Numbered from the stretch's first letter, positions 23,237 through 34,479 are shown. The stretch is 64,000 nt of DNA from Dioscorea cayenensis subsp. rotundata (GCF_009730915.1 NC_052489.1:30559916-30623915), one strand, 5' to 3'. Translations and numbers: made by a program. The notes: generated from the sequence alone by a model not told the origin.

Positions 23237-26200
23237 TCACCAGTGTGGTGCGAATGCTTCAATGAAGGACTGGGGCTGCTTCTGAGTGGGACTAATACTA
23301 CCACCCCTGCTGATCTTGAGAGCCTCCAAAGTCTTTTGAATCTCCAAAGTCATGGCACTGTCCACACTCCCTGAAGATATCTTTCTGTGAGACTTCTGCA
23401 AATGAAGCTTAAGTGAGCTACTGCTTAGCCCTGCATTTTTCCCACATATGGGGCATACCTTCATCGTCGGCCTCCTCTGCTGCCACTCCATCGAAGCTTT
23501 CCCGTGTAGTCTTTTATCCAAATCAAGCAGAGTCTTCGCGAAACCGTCATTTGGTTGTGCTCGTCTATGCACCTTCTTTAACTTGTTCCATGCTTGCAAC
23601 AATGTGAGCCCCCTGAAGGTAACAAACAAACATATAATTCTTTGTAATTGCTATTTATTACTACTAGTGTTGCAGGGCGGCAAAATGTTATTTACTTTCT
23701 CAACATCAAGTAAGCGAGAACAACTGTGGCACTCCTGCTTCTCCCTTCAAAACAATGCACCAAGACTTTCCCTCCCATGTACTCAACACAGTCAATGAAA
23801 TCAGAAGCCTCTTCAAAGAGATCAGCAATGTCTTCATCTTCATTATCGATAATCTTTATAAATATTACAAGCAGACATCAATGAATGAACTGTTTTGGAT
23901 GTGTCATAGAATGCTCTAGTATCATACTGACAGTTAAAAGCTTACTGAGAAGTTCCGGTAGTTGAACATGTCAGGATACTGAGAATCTGATTGTCCAATT
24001 TCATTTGAGCACAAACACAGTATGTGGGTGATCCCCAAGTGCTGAAGAGTGTACATAGACCTTGCAGCCAAAGCTCCGCCGATGAAAAGATTACTGGTAA
24101 TAAGAGATGGTTTTTCAGTATTAGCAGCATCAGATATCAAGCCTATTCTCTCAAGTATATGTTCAAGTCTAACCTGCAAAAAAGAAAATAAAACAAATTA
24201 ATGGTCTATTACTAGTTTATCCACGTAAAATGTAAGCCAGATGAGATACTGGAAACTACCTTCAACTCATAAGCATCGATGATGATGTTATTGTCATTGC
24301 CTTCAAAGAAACCGGTGTTAAAATTGTTTTCCTGACAGAGTTTGATCACATCAGTCCTAAGCAGTTCACTCCATTGTTCCAGCTCTTTATTCAGTTCAAC
24401 ATCTACCTACAAGCAGCAGCATAAACTACTTGTAAAATCAAAGCCGAAGAAGAATCACGGTTATTTAAACAAAAGATTTTCCAACCTTGGAGAACTTGTT
24501 GAAATCACGAAGCCTCATGGTTAATCTCAGGCTCCGTTGGGTATCTCCATTTCCTTTGGAATATCTACCATTCCAATTCTCACGAGAGAGAGGAGAATTC
24601 ATATCAAGGCTATCACGGCGTCCTGGAGGCGGAGACCTATAAGCAGATTTTTGAGCCTCGAAGTCACTGAACTCTGCATTTATTTCCTGTGTTGCCCTTT
24701 CCTTGAATGCGGGCGAGAAATAATTGAAACCACAACCAGCAGAATGTGATGGAGAGTCGCAAGCCCCAGGTTCATCCTTCTCAGACTCACCAGAACTTTT
24801 ACTAATTATTGGCAATAGAACTCTAAATAAGCCATCCAGTTTCTGGTAAACAGTAAGAAGAAATATATGAAAGCCTTGCAGGTCTCTCAAAGCTGCACGA
24901 AATCCTACACGATACTCTCGAACAACAGCTGCCATGTCAATATCCGATAGAGAGGAACATGAATCTGTAATCACTAAATCATCAGTAGAAGGAAATCCCA
25001 GTTTCCCACCAGATACTTCATATAGTAGATTGGAAGAAAACTCGGTATTGTTAAGCATGAGTTCGACCACCTTTGGATAATATTCTTGGTCTTTAACCCT
25101 TTTTCCTGCCGGAGGTCGGCGAGGTACTACAGAGTCAATAGCAACAATATGAGAATCCCCTATTACAGTTACACTTGCATTTGATGATACTTCACTTGGT
25201 GTGGATCTGTGATGGCCAATCTCAGCAACTGCATCAAAACTGAGGGACATATGGTCCGGTTTATGGTGGCTTAGTCTGCCACTTATTGAATTTGATCTTC
25301 TCTCTTTCTGGATATATTGTATCAACCTTGGTTTATATATCTTTGTTGCAGAATCATAGGCATTATCGAATATATCCATGTCTGCAGAGATGACATTGCT
25401 AGCAAATAAGAGATTTTCAGAGTTGCCCCGCCAACCAAGCTGACGACATGGAAGTCTATCTTCATTTCTCAGTATGAGGTCCAATACAAAGACCCTGCCA
25501 AGAGCTGCAGCAGTGTTTTCAGCAGCTTCTTGCGAGCTAAATGCATCTGAATTTTCCAGCAAATGCGAGCCATGAATATAACTGTGACAATTCGAAGCAC
25601 AAGTAAAAAAAAAAGTTACAGAAAAACAGATAGGCATACTAGAAGTGCAATTTCTAAAAAGAAGATCAGGTGGTGTGTATACTTCATTAGAAAAAGACAT
25701 CGGCTCAATTCAAGAGCTTCCAACAACTCTGAACATGTTAATTCACCTACTTCATCACCAACAGTGATCGCAATGCCCCTCGCTTTCTCAGTTGCATCCT
25801 TGATACATTGCCATTCAGTGCTAGAATAATGAACTACTCTGGCCTGAAAACATTCACACATAGTAGCAATACAATCACAAAATGATGAAGATCAAAATAT
25901 CAAGTTTCAAAACATTAATACTAACTACACACTTGAGGTGTGCGCACTCCAAGCCATTTTGCGAATTCATAACCGAGACGTTCCGATTGTGTGGCCATTC
26001 GAGAAGTTGAAAATTTGATCACTGCCGCAGCTTCATTCGGCGAGAGATCATCAGTGCTCATAGTATTAAACAGAGCATAGAAAACAACACCACCAGAATT
26101 CACAGTCACCTACAAATACAAATCATTCAGATAATTTAAACAACCAATGTACATGAGATCATCAATCATGCCAGCAATTGCAACTTGCCAAGAATCAAAA

Positions 26201-26849
26201 AAACATGAGAGTACCTCCAGAGCTTTATTGAATTCATCCTCAGAATGATCAGCATTGGTAGTATACTTGGTATGATGCAAGGATGAGAGAGCATCCCATG
26301 AGAATGATTCTGATTCAATATCAAGCATGGAAGCATTGCCCAGCCTTTCCCGCAAGCTAATCTCCGGAGCCTGATCACAAGGCACAGGCTTTACCAGTTC
26401 CCCACTAGATTCCAGTAATTCAGGACCTGGGGAGCTGAAGAAATTAAAAAGGCTCAAATCAATGGAGATAGATCTAAGAAATCAAGAGCTTTGGGGGAAT
26501 GGGAGTTCACCAGGGGGAAGTGGCCATGGTGTCAGGGTGATTGCGAGGGCGATGAGGAGAGCCGGAGGCCGGAAGCCTACCGCTGCGCTTACGGACAAAC
26601 GCTACCCATTCTTCTAATGAGTGCCCCGGCCCCGGCACCACCTCTCCAAGCAGACGCCATGCCTCCTTGAGAAACCAAACAAGAGAAAGAGAGAGAGCTT
26701 GGAGAAGAATGCAAGAGATGAAAGAAAGAGAGGTGAGAAAGGGAAAGGAGTACCTGAGCGTTGATTGAGGAGGAGGAGGAGAAGAAGAAGGTGGTGGTGG
26801 TGGTGGTGGAGGAGGAGGAGGAGAAGTCCTTTTGGTGATGGTGGGCCAT
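23237..26849 (-). CDS. PHS1: PHS1: atypical tubulin kinase fused to a dual-specificity phosphatase
   Basis: Ten exons (26754-26849, 26511-26665, 26215-26434, 25933-26109, 25683-25843, 24486-25581, 24260-24406, 23946-24173, 23696-23853, 23237-23612) give 937 residues; Arabidopsis PHS1 has about 929. In order: a Ser/Thr-rich start; a MAPK-docking-like ISLRERLGNAS; an actin-fragmin-kinase-like domain (about 158-440) with LDLILRNEDRLPCRQLGW; a Ser-rich linker; and a DSP phosphatase domain with signature HCFEGRSRS, catalytic Cys794 (Cys792 in Arabidopsis). It ends with a C2H2-like CPICGKNAGLSSSSLKLH segment. In Arabidopsis the kinase phosphorylates alpha-tubulin under osmotic stress and depolymerises cortical microtubules, while the phosphatase restrains it. 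The start at 26849 is chosen because only its frame joins phase-correctly to exon 2; a longer Pro-rich frame from 26926 does not. Confidence 0.94.
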
Positions 26850-27483
26850 GAGAGGCAGGCGAAGGAGGTGGGGATCAATAAGGACTTTTGTTTGAAAAGG
26901 AGTGCCATTGAAGAAGCCATTTCCATTTCCTATTCCCCCAACCCCAACCCCAACCCACCATTGGTACTGCTCATTGTGCCCGCTTTTCTCTCCATGGTCG
27001 ACATCTTTTCATACACACACAGATAGAGAAAACAAAAAAAAAAAAAGAGATTTTTTATTTATTTATTGATTTCTTTATCAATTGTCATGAGATTAAACAG
27101 AGGAAAAAAATCAAACAACAGCAATCATGAGAAACCAAATTTGCAACTTTCTCTAATTTATATCTGAAACATCATGAGATTAAACAGTAGAAGATTGAAT
27201 GCAAACAAGAAAAAGAGGATTTTTTTCTTCTTCTTCATCAACAGCATCAATCATTCATAAAACAAGTTCCTCTTCCAAAAAAGGAACCAAGTTTACTTCT
27301 TTTTCTGATTTTTACATCAAATTAATATCACTTGATGATACTCATTAAAAAAAAAAAAAAATCAATCACTTCATAATTACCATCACATGCATGCAAACAA
27401 TAAAAAGCCGCTGACGCTAAGCAGCGCACCATTCCCACTTTCCAACCATATTATATATATATATATATATATATAATTGAAGA
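26850..27483. other. Intergenic spacer between PHS1 and the first RING-H2 gene
   Basis: Contains the PHS1 upstream region, where plus-strand CCCCAACCCCAACCC (a GGGTT-type run on the minus strand) lies near 26937-26951. It also contains poly(A/T) tracts and a (TA)n microsatellite at 27452-27475 just 3' of the RING-H2 stop codon. No gene seen. Confidence 0.6.
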
Positions 27484-28026
27484 TTAAACAGGTGGCACTG
27501 AAGAAGATGAAGCAGCAGCAGGATTAGTGCGGCAAATAGGACAGGTAGAATGAGAGAACAACCACTTATCAATGCAACTCAAGTGAAACTTATGGTTGCA
27601 CTTTGGAAGTCTCCTTCCTTGCTGTCCATCTTTAAACTCACACAAACAAATCACACACTCAAGCTTCTCCATTATCTTCTCTGAATACACAAACACTGGT
27701 ATTGATTCAACAACTCTCTTCACATCAATCTCAATAATAACAACATTACTACTGCTAGTAGTTGTACTAGTACTAGTAGTATTATTGTTAATACTGGTTG
27801 TAGAGGTGGTGACAGATGTAGATGAGGTGATATTACGGTGGCAACGGTTGGGGCGACGCATACAGCAACCGGCACACCAGAGTATGATAAAGAAGACGAT
27901 GAAGAAGAAACAGAGGACTATATAGACCAAAATCTTTGGTGCATGAGAAGTATTGCTGCCATTTTGATGATAATAACCAGCTGGGATGTAATACTGGGTT
28001 GGTCTGTAACCTACTATTGTTGCCAT
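27484..28026 (-). CDS. ATL-type RING-H2 finger protein (locus 1)
   Basis: One uninterrupted exon of 180 codons. A transmembrane segment (ILVYIVLCFFFIVFFIILWC, about residues 32-51) is followed by a Cys/Arg patch, a Ser/Thr/Asn-rich linker and a C-terminal RING-H2 domain: CVICLCEF, then CNHKFHLSCIDKWLFSHSTC and PICR. All eight zinc ligands are present, with the RING-H2 His pair and the Trp typical of E2-binding RINGs. By family it is a membrane-anchored E3 ubiquitin ligase. The classical GLD motif is not evident before the RING. Intronless structure is normal for ATLs. The substrate is unknown. Confidence 0.9.
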   Translation of the reverse strand: MATIVGYRPTQYYIPAGYYHQNGSNTSHAPKILVYIVLCFFFIVFFIILWCAGCCMRRPNRCHRNITSSTSVTTSTTSINNNTTSTSTTTSSSNVVIIEIDVKRVVESIPVFVYSEKIMEKLECVICLCEFKDGQQGRRLPKCNHKFHLSCIDKWLFSHSTCPICRTNPAAASSSSVPPV

Positions 28027-28553
28027 TGATATATTGCTTTGTTGGATTGATTTAGTTTTGTGTTTTGATTGTTTTGAGGAGATATGAATTCGGTTTGCAT
28101 GGTTTCTTTTCTTGTGTTTTTAAAGGATGGCAAAAGTGAGACTTTGAAGTCATTGATTATTTGCTTGCGCTTTGCTTCGCAGTTTCTGTGTGTTTTGTTT
28201 TGTTTTTTTTTTTCACGCGTATGTATGACAACTTTTGGTTTTTGACTTGGTTGACTTGATTAATGACGTCATGATTATTGCAAGATCGGGTTAAGTTCGT
28301 TGTTGGACCTGCTTGGAATCGAGTTCTTGCAACTTTGCGTGTTTGTGCATGATTGTAACTTTTTTTTCCCGTGTTTTTTTTTCTTACTTTATAATATTTT
28401 TTTACTGATACTTCTGGATTCAAAGGCACAAGAAGAAGAACACCCTATGCTGCTCAAGCTGCAGCTGTTTAACTCATTTTCTCTCTCACTTTAGGGACAT
28501 TCCTTTGAATGTCCCAGAAAACTTAACCTATATATATTGAGCTGGCTTATTTT

Positions 28554-28601
28554 CCTAATAAATCAGTGATTTATCCATTTTATTTAAAAAAAAAAAAAAA
28601 T
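28554..28601 (+). mobile_element. 5'-truncated retroposon tail (copy 1)
   Basis: A roughly 46-bp insert reads CCTAATAAATCAGTGATTT, then ATCCATTTTATTT and a poly(A) run. It is bracketed by imperfect direct repeats TTGAGCTGGCTTATTTT (28537-28553) and TTGAGCGGCTTGATTT (28602-28617), which look like a target-site duplication. The same core recurs at 34480-34534. A 3' end with poly(A), variable 5' truncation and target duplications is the mark of LINE-mediated retroposition. Confidence 0.55.
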
Positions 28602-28766
28602 TTTGAGCGGCTTGATTTAGAAAGTAACATGGTCATTTTTAATTTATAACGTGTGTCATTAATATATTTTATCTGTTTATGCGTGTGCATTTTGTTAACA
28701 TTTTTTTAAAGTCCCTGGATTCATATTTTATAAGTGAAAAATCAGATTGAGTGTGCATATTAAAGA

Positions 28767-28792
28767 AATAATAATAATAATAATAATAATAA
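28767..28792. repeat. (AAT)n microsatellite
   Basis: Eight to nine AAT units in AT-rich intergenic DNA downstream of the retroposon tail. Confidence 0.85.
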
Positions 28793-29224
28793 CATACAAA
28801 TTTTTTGAAAAACCCAAACTTGAGCATAATAGTCGTAATTGAATTTTTCAAAGTCATATCATTATAATAAAACTTTAAAATACATTTAGATAAACCTAAA
28901 TCGATAAATCAGATTAATTAAGATTTAATTTGGGTTATGATATGATTTACTGCTCCTAAGGTGTGATCTAATCTTTTAAATTCAGTTGAATAAATTTATT
29001 AGCCTAATTCCTTTATTTTAAACATTTTTTATAATTAAAAAAATTCATATAACACGGAGTTTAATTTTTTTTGTTTGAATTAAATTAACAAAATTAAATT
29101 CACATACTTAGACAATATCTAAGTATAAATATATGAATAAAAACATTAACTTGGGACATATGTAGAAGGTCCCCCTTCTTACAAAAAGAAGAGGGATAGA
29201 GAAAATGAAAGAGATAGGGCGAAG

Positions 29225-29690
29225 TAGAGGTGGGCACGGGCTGTGCGGTAACCCGGCCCGGAATTGGCCCGTCAGGTCACTGACCCGACGGGCCAGGCCA
29301 ACAACCTGTAACCGGCCCGTCATAGAGACGGGCCGGTTACAGGTTGGGCTTGGCCAAACCTGTGACCCGGCGGGTTTGGCCCTGCGGGCTCAACTTTTTT
29401 TTTTGATTTTTTTTTAATTTTTTCCTTTTTTTTCTAAATTTTCTAAATTTTCTAAATTTTTAAATTTTTTTATTGGGTGGGCCAACCCGGCCCGGCCCAT
29501 TTGATCAATATGGAAGCCGGGCCGGTTCCGGGTCTAGCTTTTTGTGACCCAGACCCGCCGGGCTAGACAAGCCAAACTGGCTCGGCGGGTTCTACACCCA
29601 GTTGGACCGAGTCCGGGTCGGTGGGTCGGTAAACTGCAACCCGGTGGGTCAGGCCCATTGGGCCAGTTAACCGGCCTTTACCCACCTCTA
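29225..29690. mobile_element. Non-autonomous hAT element with 8-bp target duplication
   Basis: A GC-rich island of 466 bp in AT-rich DNA. It starts TAGAGGTGGG and ends CCCACCTCTA, a perfect 10-bp terminal inverted repeat of hAT type. The flanks are GGGCGAAG (29217-29224) and GGGAGAAG (29691-29698), an 8-bp duplication with one mismatch, as hAT transposases make. The interior is full of GGCCCG / CGGGCC words and holds a perfect 19-bp palindrome with a 5-nt loop (29303-29321 and 29327-29345). There is no transposase frame, so it must have depended on one supplied elsewhere. Confidence 0.85.
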
Positions 29691-29698
29691 GGGAGAAG

Positions 29699-31086
29699 TG
29701 GTTGTGGAGACAGAAAAATAATTGAGTGAACAATAAGCAATTGGTTATACCGGAAACCAAAGAGTAGATGTGTTGTTCTTTTGGTGTTTTTTTTGTTATA
29801 AGCACAATAGTACTTAAATGAAAATTTTGTGGGCGCAGCTGTGCTAATCAAAACTGTTGAATTTTAATCCAATAATGACTACATGTACATAACATACACT
29901 CCCTCTAAATATATTATCAATTTTTAATTATCATTCAGTCTTTTGCTATCTCAGTTAAATTGTGATTGAATTTATTTTTAATAAGTTAAAACCATTTCCA
30001 TCAATAAATCTTTTTCTCAAATCAATCATTCTAAGTTATCATGACCAAGTCATCCTGATTTAAATAAAGACATTTTCATCACAGTTGTATTGAATTGATG
30101 TTTAATTTTTTTTTAAGTGGATAAACTATTTTAATTAAAAAGGAAATAAAACTGAAACAATAAACCTCCCCCCTAACTCGGAACTGATGTTTGATTAACA
30201 TTGTATAAATCACAAATCTTTTTATATATCAATGATAATTATTTAAACTTCATTTTTACTCCATTCAGTCAGTTAACGTTATCCAAATGTAGTCTGCAAT
30301 ATATAGGATATATAATACACTAATGAGATATATTAATAAACACTATCGAGACTCATTTAAAACACTAGGTGATTTAATCTCACAAACTTAAGATTCTTTT
30401 GGTGACTTTATGAGTTATATATAAAATTCCTTTATTGATAGTGGTTATATTTATTAAAATTTACAAACAAAACAAAAACAAAAGAACTACTGTCTAACCT
30501 AGTGATTTTTTAATTTAACAGTGAGTGGGTAGACTAATATTCAAAATTAACTATGTACTCGCATATATTATAGAGCATCATTCACTCAAAATTTACTGAG
30601 CTAAAAATTATATGTATAGTATTGGTTCTAATTAAAATCATTGTGGGAAGAGTAGGATAATTGTTTATCCCTTTAAAATTAAATGGTAAAAAATTTATCT
30701 CATTGAGCTATATTTCATAATATATCATTTTGGGATGTACATTATGATAGACTTTCATTACTTTATATATTTACTCTTTCCACATAATAAATTTTTAAAA
30801 CGTTATTAAATCACGATGTTAGTAGACCTTTATGTTTAGTTGTCTTTTTAACACCTTTAAATGAGTTTATGTTTATTTGTCTTTTTGACACCTTTAAATG
30901 AGGCCATGTCGTTTGTCACTTATTAATTATAAGTAATAAAAGAAACCCAAATATTTGAAAGGTCAACAACTACCATGAATAAAACATTATTAATTTTTTT
31001 CTCATAAAACAAATATATATAATTACAAATTATGCACATTATATAAGTTTGTTAATGAAAACAATTCCAAGAAATCAATCTCTGTA
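29699..31086. other. AT-rich spacer without genes
   Basis: No coding region, RNA gene or clear repeat family. There is a short direct duplication near 30827-30903, where ATGTTTA(G/T)TTGTCTTTTT followed by GACACCTTTAAATGAG occurs twice in diverged form. Confidence 0.5.
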
Positions 31087-31554
31087 TCAGCAACGATCAT
31101 CTGCTCGGACAACGGCACGACAGAGAGGGCACGTTGCATGAGAATTACGAAACCATTCACGTGCACATGCTGCATGGAATTTATGAGCACAAACTGCAAG
31201 TACCATTCCCTTCTCCCCATCCTTCAATTCTTCACTAAAACATACACTACATTCAATCTTCTCTTCTCCATCGATCACCATCAGACCAATATTGCACAAA
31301 CACAGTATCCATACCTGCATGCAAACCATGTCTCATCATCCACTTCAACACCATTAATTAACAGATGATGTACTAGTACTGTTTCTTGAAGATGAGATTC
31401 TGCGGCGGATAAAGCAAAATATAAAAAACCAATTAAATATAATCCCATATATATATATATATATATGACAAATTAAAGATATAAACCCTCCCACCCACCA
31501 AATATCTTTGTAAATTAAAGTTGCTGCTCTTGTAGTAGTGGTGGTTCCCATCAC
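31087..31554 (-). CDS. RING-H2 finger locus 2, incomplete model (possible pseudogene)
   Basis: The clear part is 31087-31329: a RING-H2 domain CSVCFSEELKDGEKG, then CAHKFHAACAREWFRNSHATC and PLC, with all zinc ligands, ending at a stop soon after. A GL motif (NIGLMVIDGEEKIEC) precedes it. Just upstream, 31354-31554 encodes a hydrophobic helix and basic patch (GIIFNWFFIFCFIRRR), the expected other half of an ATL protein. The two parts lie in different frames. A 59-nt GT-AG intron between them does not restore frame, so either there is another exon arrangement or the gene is broken. A (TA)n run lies inside the hydrophobic part. A short soluble RING protein starting at 31329 is the alternative. 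Confidence 0.45.
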
Positions 31555-31621
31555 TAGTGCCCACTCTGTAGATTAATTGGCTCTTGATGGAATGATGGTA
31601 TCCTCCCAAAGTATCTGACAT

Positions 31622-32095
31622 CTCTTTCTCTCCCTCTCATACACAACATATATATATATATATATATAAGCTTCTATCTAAATGGTATGATTAGAGGCAT
31701 TATTTAATTAAATAAGGATTATATATAGAGTTTAAAGTCTTTAATTTAAGAGAAACTTGGGAGAAGGAGCTTTGTAGTTACATAAGACGTGCCGTGTGCA
31801 CTGGGAAAAAACTGAAAGCTATGGAATCTTGACTTAGTTTCTGCCACTAATTGTAGTTGTGAAGAAAAGATACAATTGAGAATGATGGAAAGCTCTATTT
31901 CACCTGTTTTTGACTAGTGATATCCATCCATTACTATTCACATTTACCAACACTTTCCATTTGTCAATATCTATTAAAAATAAATAAATAAATACTTTAT
32001 AGTAAATGATAGATTTTTTTTTTCCATTAAAAAGTCCCTCCTATGGATAAAGAAAAAAAAATAAAAGAGGTAGGAGATATGGGCCACGTGGCGGA
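31622..32095. other. Spacer between RING-H2 loci 2 and 3
   Basis: AT-rich; a (TA)n run occurs near 31649-31668. It contains the upstream region of locus 2 and the 3' flank of locus 3. No gene seen. Confidence 0.5.
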
Positions 32096-32515
32096 TCAGA
32101 TTGATGACGAAGGAACGGCCACGATGGAGCGGCAGAGAGGACACGTGGCATGTGAAGAGAACCACACGTCGACGCAATCCACGTGGAATACGTGGCGGCA
32201 GGTCGGCAGCACACGTGCCTTATCACCGTCGGCGATCTCGCTCAAACAGACGGCGCACTCGGCGGAGGTCTCGAGCTCCGACTGCGCGACGACGGGGATG
32301 GCCTTCAACGCCTCGGGATCGAGCCCCCGCGCCTCGGCCCGCCGGAAGAAGAAGGGGCGGCGCCGGCGACGGAGTGCGTAGAGCCGGAGGTAGAGATGGA
32401 AGAAGATGGTCAAGAGAACGGCGACGGTGAACGCCACCGCCGCCATCATCGTCACCTTGCTTCTCAACGCCATGCTTGGCCTGCGAATCTGGTCACCGCC
32501 GGTGTTCGCATCCAT
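32096..32515 (-). CDS. ATL-type RING-H2 finger protein (locus 3)
   Basis: A single exon of 139 codons starting MDANTGGDQ. The upstream in-frame Met (32599) is rejected because a TATATAAA box on the minus strand (32574-32581) lies 59 bp before the chosen ATG. The protein has a transmembrane helix (VTMMAAVAFTVAVLLTIFF, about residues 20-38), a basic patch (LRRRRRPFFFRR), the ATL GLD motif (GLDPEALKAIPV) and a complete RING-H2 domain (CAVCLSEI, then CRHVFHVDCVDVWFSSHATC and PLCR). It ends soon after the RING. It is probably a membrane E3 ubiquitin ligase. Coding GC is much higher than the surrounding DNA. It is closest in the window to locus 4. Confidence 0.92.
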   Translation of the reverse strand: MDANTGGDQIRRPSMALRSKVTMMAAVAFTVAVLLTIFFHLYLRLYALRRRRRPFFFRRAEARGLDPEALKAIPVVAQSELETSAECAVCLSEIADGDKARVLPTCRHVFHVDCVDVWFSSHATCPLCRSIVAVPSSSI

Positions 32516-32573
32516 CGTGTGAAGTGTTGTATAAAACTGGGAAAGCAAGTCAGCAACCACCAATGGATACTCA

Positions 32574-32581
32574 TTTATATA
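32574..32581 (-). promoter_or_regulatory. TATA box of RING-H2 locus 3
   Basis: TATATAAA on the minus strand, 59 bp upstream of the MDANTGG start. It decides between the two possible start codons. Confidence 0.6.
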
Positions 32582-32599
32582 AAAAAGAGTTGGGATCAT

Positions 32600-33403
32600 A
32601 GAGCTACCGTGTTGAAAAGACGAGAATAACCTCGAAGATTAGTAAATAGATGCAGGGTATTTTGGGAAATTTAGGTGGGGGGGTAACGGCGTTTACAAGA
32701 CGTGAGTGGTGGGGAATTCGCCGGAATGCGACATGGTGTCGGTTAAAGAGTGAGTGGAAAAAGTTGGATGTGCATGCACTTGTTGACACGTGTCAAGATG
32801 TGGTCATTTCAGTCTTTCTGTATATCATTTGAGAACATTAAAGTGATGTCTGTTTTTTTCAAGAGATTATTAATTGTCCTGTTTCTTTTTGTGACAAAGT
32901 ATCTGGACATATCTAGTTTAATAAGATTTTTATTTGTAAGTTAGTGTCCATTCCATCAATGCTTTTGTTTCTTGATTATATATGTGAAATCAGAGTTTAA
33001 TTAATTTAATTTTTTTTTTTGAATAGACGTTCATTTAATAGTTTATTTCTGGTTGTTGATACATGTGACTTAAAACTGTGATCATGTCTTTTCTTATGTT
33101 TTTTTTTAATTTAGTTAATGTTTGGTGCCCATGGTTTATGAAATTTTTGTGAATAAAAAGTATTACTTTGTTAATATTCCACTAGGCTTCTTGTTTTTTA
33201 GAGGATATAGATATTATATCTTTTCTAACAAACCAGAAGGAAAATTTAAACACGTCACTCAAACCCCACTGTCATATGATGACATCATCACATTAAAAAA
33301 AAATTCGCAAGAAATAGTATGTACTGCTCCATTGTACTCGCATGGGTTAACGATGATATAGCGAACCACGTGTACATATACACGGCTAGAAAACCTCCAC
33401 GTG
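32600..33403. other. Spacer between RING-H2 loci 3 and 4
   Basis: No gene seen. Upstream of locus 3 there is an ACACGTGT G-box-like site near 32788-32795. CACGTG sites near 33367-33372 and 33399-33404 lie at the 3' side of locus 4. Confidence 0.5.
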
Positions 33404-34126
33404 TCACCCTGCCGATGCAGGAGACGGAACTTGGGATGGAGATGGAGACGGATGCGGATCCGGACTCTCCCCCAACTCTAGATCCGCATCCGATAGCGGC
33501 TCACTATAGAATCTCATGTCCTGGCTCCAAAGAGTCTTAAGAGTCAAAACCCTCATGAACGCCGGCGATCCAAACCCTAACCCTAGCTCATCTAACCTCC
33601 TCGGCGGCTCCTCGATGCCCACCATTGCTTCACCAGATGACGAGGTGCAAGCATCGCATATAATCAGATTCGGGGATGGTGCCTCCACGACGGCGCGGCA
33701 AAGAGGGCAAGTAGCGTGGTTGAAGAACCACATATCAATGCAATCGACGTGAAATCCATGGCGGCATTTGGGGAGAATCCGGAGCTTCTCTCCCTCCTCG
33801 ACCTCGCCAAGGCAGACGGTGCACTCAATCAGGTCATCAGATGGGGATCGGAAGGAGATGGGGAGAGATCGGAGGAGATCGGGATCGAGGCCGTGTGGGA
33901 CGAAGGGGGGAGGATGGAAGGGATCGGCCGAGGCGAGGAGGGCAACCCGGCGACGGCGAGCTCTGCGGAGAAGGTGCATGCGGATGTAGAGATGGAGTAG
34001 AAGGACGATGAGTGTGGCGGTGAAGAGGGCGGCGATGACGCTGAGCATGATCTTGCCGCTGAGGGAGTCGCGATCCGGTGATTGTTGCTGCGTTGGGATC
34101 CCATCACCGCTTTGGGGCTGATCCAT
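33404..34126 (-). CDS. ATL-type RING-H2 finger protein (locus 4)
   Basis: A single exon of 240 codons starting MDQPQSGDG. The ATG at 34126 is chosen over an upstream in-frame one because a TATAAAAAG box (minus, 34188-34196) lies 62 bp before it. Transmembrane helix MLSVIAALFTATLIVLLLHL (about residues 27-46), basic patch LLRRARRRR, GLD motif (GLDPDLLRSLPISF) and RING-H2 domain (CTVCLGEV, then CRHGFHVDCIDMWFFNHATC and PLCR) are all present. A 90-residue tail rich in Pro, Ser and acidic residues follows, with IICDACTSSSGEA and a Ser/Pro-rich end. It is probably a membrane E3 ligase of the ATL family. The RING is very like that of locus 3, so local duplication is likely. Confidence 0.92.
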   Translation of the reverse strand: MDQPQSGDGIPTQQQSPDRDSLSGKIMLSVIAALFTATLIVLLLHLYIRMHLLRRARRRRVALLASADPFHPPPFVPHGLDPDLLRSLPISFRSPSDDLIECTVCLGEVEEGEKLRILPKCRHGFHVDCIDMWFFNHATCPLCRAVVEAPSPNLIICDACTSSSGEAMVGIEEPPRRLDELGLGFGSPAFMRVLTLKTLWSQDMRFYSEPLSDADLELGESPDPHPSPSPSQVPSPASAG

Positions 34127-34187
34127 TGGCTTAATCCAACGTTTGAGGTCGATGCTGGGAGGTGAGTGGATCCCTACTTCACACTTG

Positions 34188-34196
34188 CTTTTTATA
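34188..34196 (-). promoter_or_regulatory. TATA box of RING-H2 locus 4
   Basis: TATAAAAAG on the minus strand, 62 bp upstream of the chosen start codon. Confidence 0.6.
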
Positions 34197-34479
34197 TTTA
34201 TAATTATAGGTAGTGGCGTTTGTTTGGATTCATATGCTATTCTCGTAACGTAGGCTCGCAGGTGGGCAATTGAATACGTTTTCTTCATATGTTTTTACGG
34301 ATTTGCCCCTTAGGAAAGTTAACAGGTCGAGTTTGGCGAGTATAATTAATATATATATACCAATTAATAAATTTAAACTATAATTAAAACTCATATTTTA
34401 TAAAAAAAATATATATATTAAAAAATAGTAAATAATTTATTGTTATGTATTTATTTAAGTTTATTAAGGAACAGTTGCT

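Noticed and set aside
26507-26926. Longer PHS1 start at 26926 with a Pro run
   Set aside because: That frame does not join in phase with exon 2 after the GTACTC...CAAG intron, whereas the frame from 26849 does.
32085-32225. A dense cluster of CACGTG-like sites
   Set aside because: They fall inside or beside the coding region of RING-H2 locus 3, where codons for the His-Val and Cys-Val-Asp-Val-Trp parts of the RING produce them.
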